Of a DNA stretch of 23,736 nucleotides, positions 23,670-23,736 are shown one piece after another. Position 1 is the stretch's first letter. Each line of letters begins with the position of its first letter. Under the pieces are notes generated by a model. It was not told the DNA's origin, made no database searches, and saw only the letters and a list, made by a program, of their open reading frames with translations. The position numbers and the translations under genes were made by a program. The stretch comes from UBA3210 sp963653535 (GTDB lineage Bacteria > Bacillota_I > Bacilli_A > RFN20 > CAG-449), in NCBI GenBank assembly GCA_963653535.1, contig CAVJWU010000024.1, positions 1-23,736 of the forward strand, written 5' to 3'.

Positions 23670-23709
23670 TTGTATGTATAACATAACAAGTAGAAATCTT
23701 ATGTACATA
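23670..23709. promoter_or_regulatory. Two dyads upstream of the uxuA promoter
   Basis: TTGTATGT-ATA-ACATAACAA (23670-23689) is an inverted repeat with one inserted base, and TATGTACATA (23700-23709) is a perfect 10-bp palindrome. Both share TATGT/ACATA half-sites about 25 bp apart and lie just upstream of the -35. GntR-type uronate regulators bind similar sequences; the assignment is tentative. Confidence 0.35.
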
Positions 23710-23736
23710 TAAAATTATAAATCAAAATATTTTAAA

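Noticed and set aside
1..23736. CRISPR array, tRNA/rRNA genes, insertion sequences or prophage
   Set aside because: No regularly spaced repeats, no tRNA cloverleaf or CCA ends, no transposase or terminal repeats and no phage proteins were seen on either strand.

Overview
The window is AT-rich (about one third G+C by eye) and reads as one contiguous chromosomal segment of an anaerobic, low-GC Bacillota. The best guess is an Erysipelotrichia-like or mollicute-adjacent Bacilli lineage. The reasons are a pyruvate:ferredoxin oxidoreductase, a T-box leader, CIRCE (HrcA) sites, MsmK-type and glutamine-type ABC ATPases, purine-rich Shine-Dalgarno sequences and TAA as the only stop codon seen. I see no rRNA, tRNA, IS element, phage gene or CRISPR array. 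All genes but one are on the minus strand.

Layout. 24-3584 is nifJ (PFOR). 3848-8736 is a minus-strand operon read MsmK-like ATPase > uxaB > uxaA > TIM-barrel epimerase/isomerase, closed by an 11-bp terminator hairpin. 8900-11140 is the only plus-strand gene, a MATE transporter fused in frame to a complete alpha/beta-hydrolase esterase. 11237-13190 is a second operon, kdgK-like kinase > HIT protein > YhcH/YiaL protein. 13355-14623 is rarA. 14667-14946 is a compact stand-alone unit with a near-consensus promoter carrying a dyad, a 31-aa cationic membrane peptide and a strong terminator. 14966-15718 is an unknown two-helix membrane protein. 15813-16883 is gap. 16986-18881 is htpG, under a consensus promoter with two CIRCE-like elements. 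19031-21339 is an amino-acid ABC transporter (binding protein > permease > ATPase) behind a T-box riboswitch that most resembles an arginine sensor. 21721-23608 is uxuA > fructuronate-reductase SDR.

How the genes fit together. UxaB and UxaA convert tagaturonate to altronate and then to 2-keto-3-deoxygluconate (KDG). The SDR and UxuA convert fructuronate to mannonate and then to KDG. The PfkB kinase makes KDPG. GAPDH and PFOR then serve lower glycolysis and conversion of pyruvate to acetyl-CoA. Uronate isomerase (UxaC), KDPG aldolase and the sugar permease/binding proteins are not in the window. The esterase-fused MATE protein diverges from the uxa operon. This suggests, but does not prove, a link to acylated plant-derived compounds.

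The most unusual items are the MATE-esterase fusion, the 31-aa peptide unit, the tandem CIRCE arrangement at htpG and the probable arginine T-box. Functions are assigned from motifs read by eye; no database search was possible.
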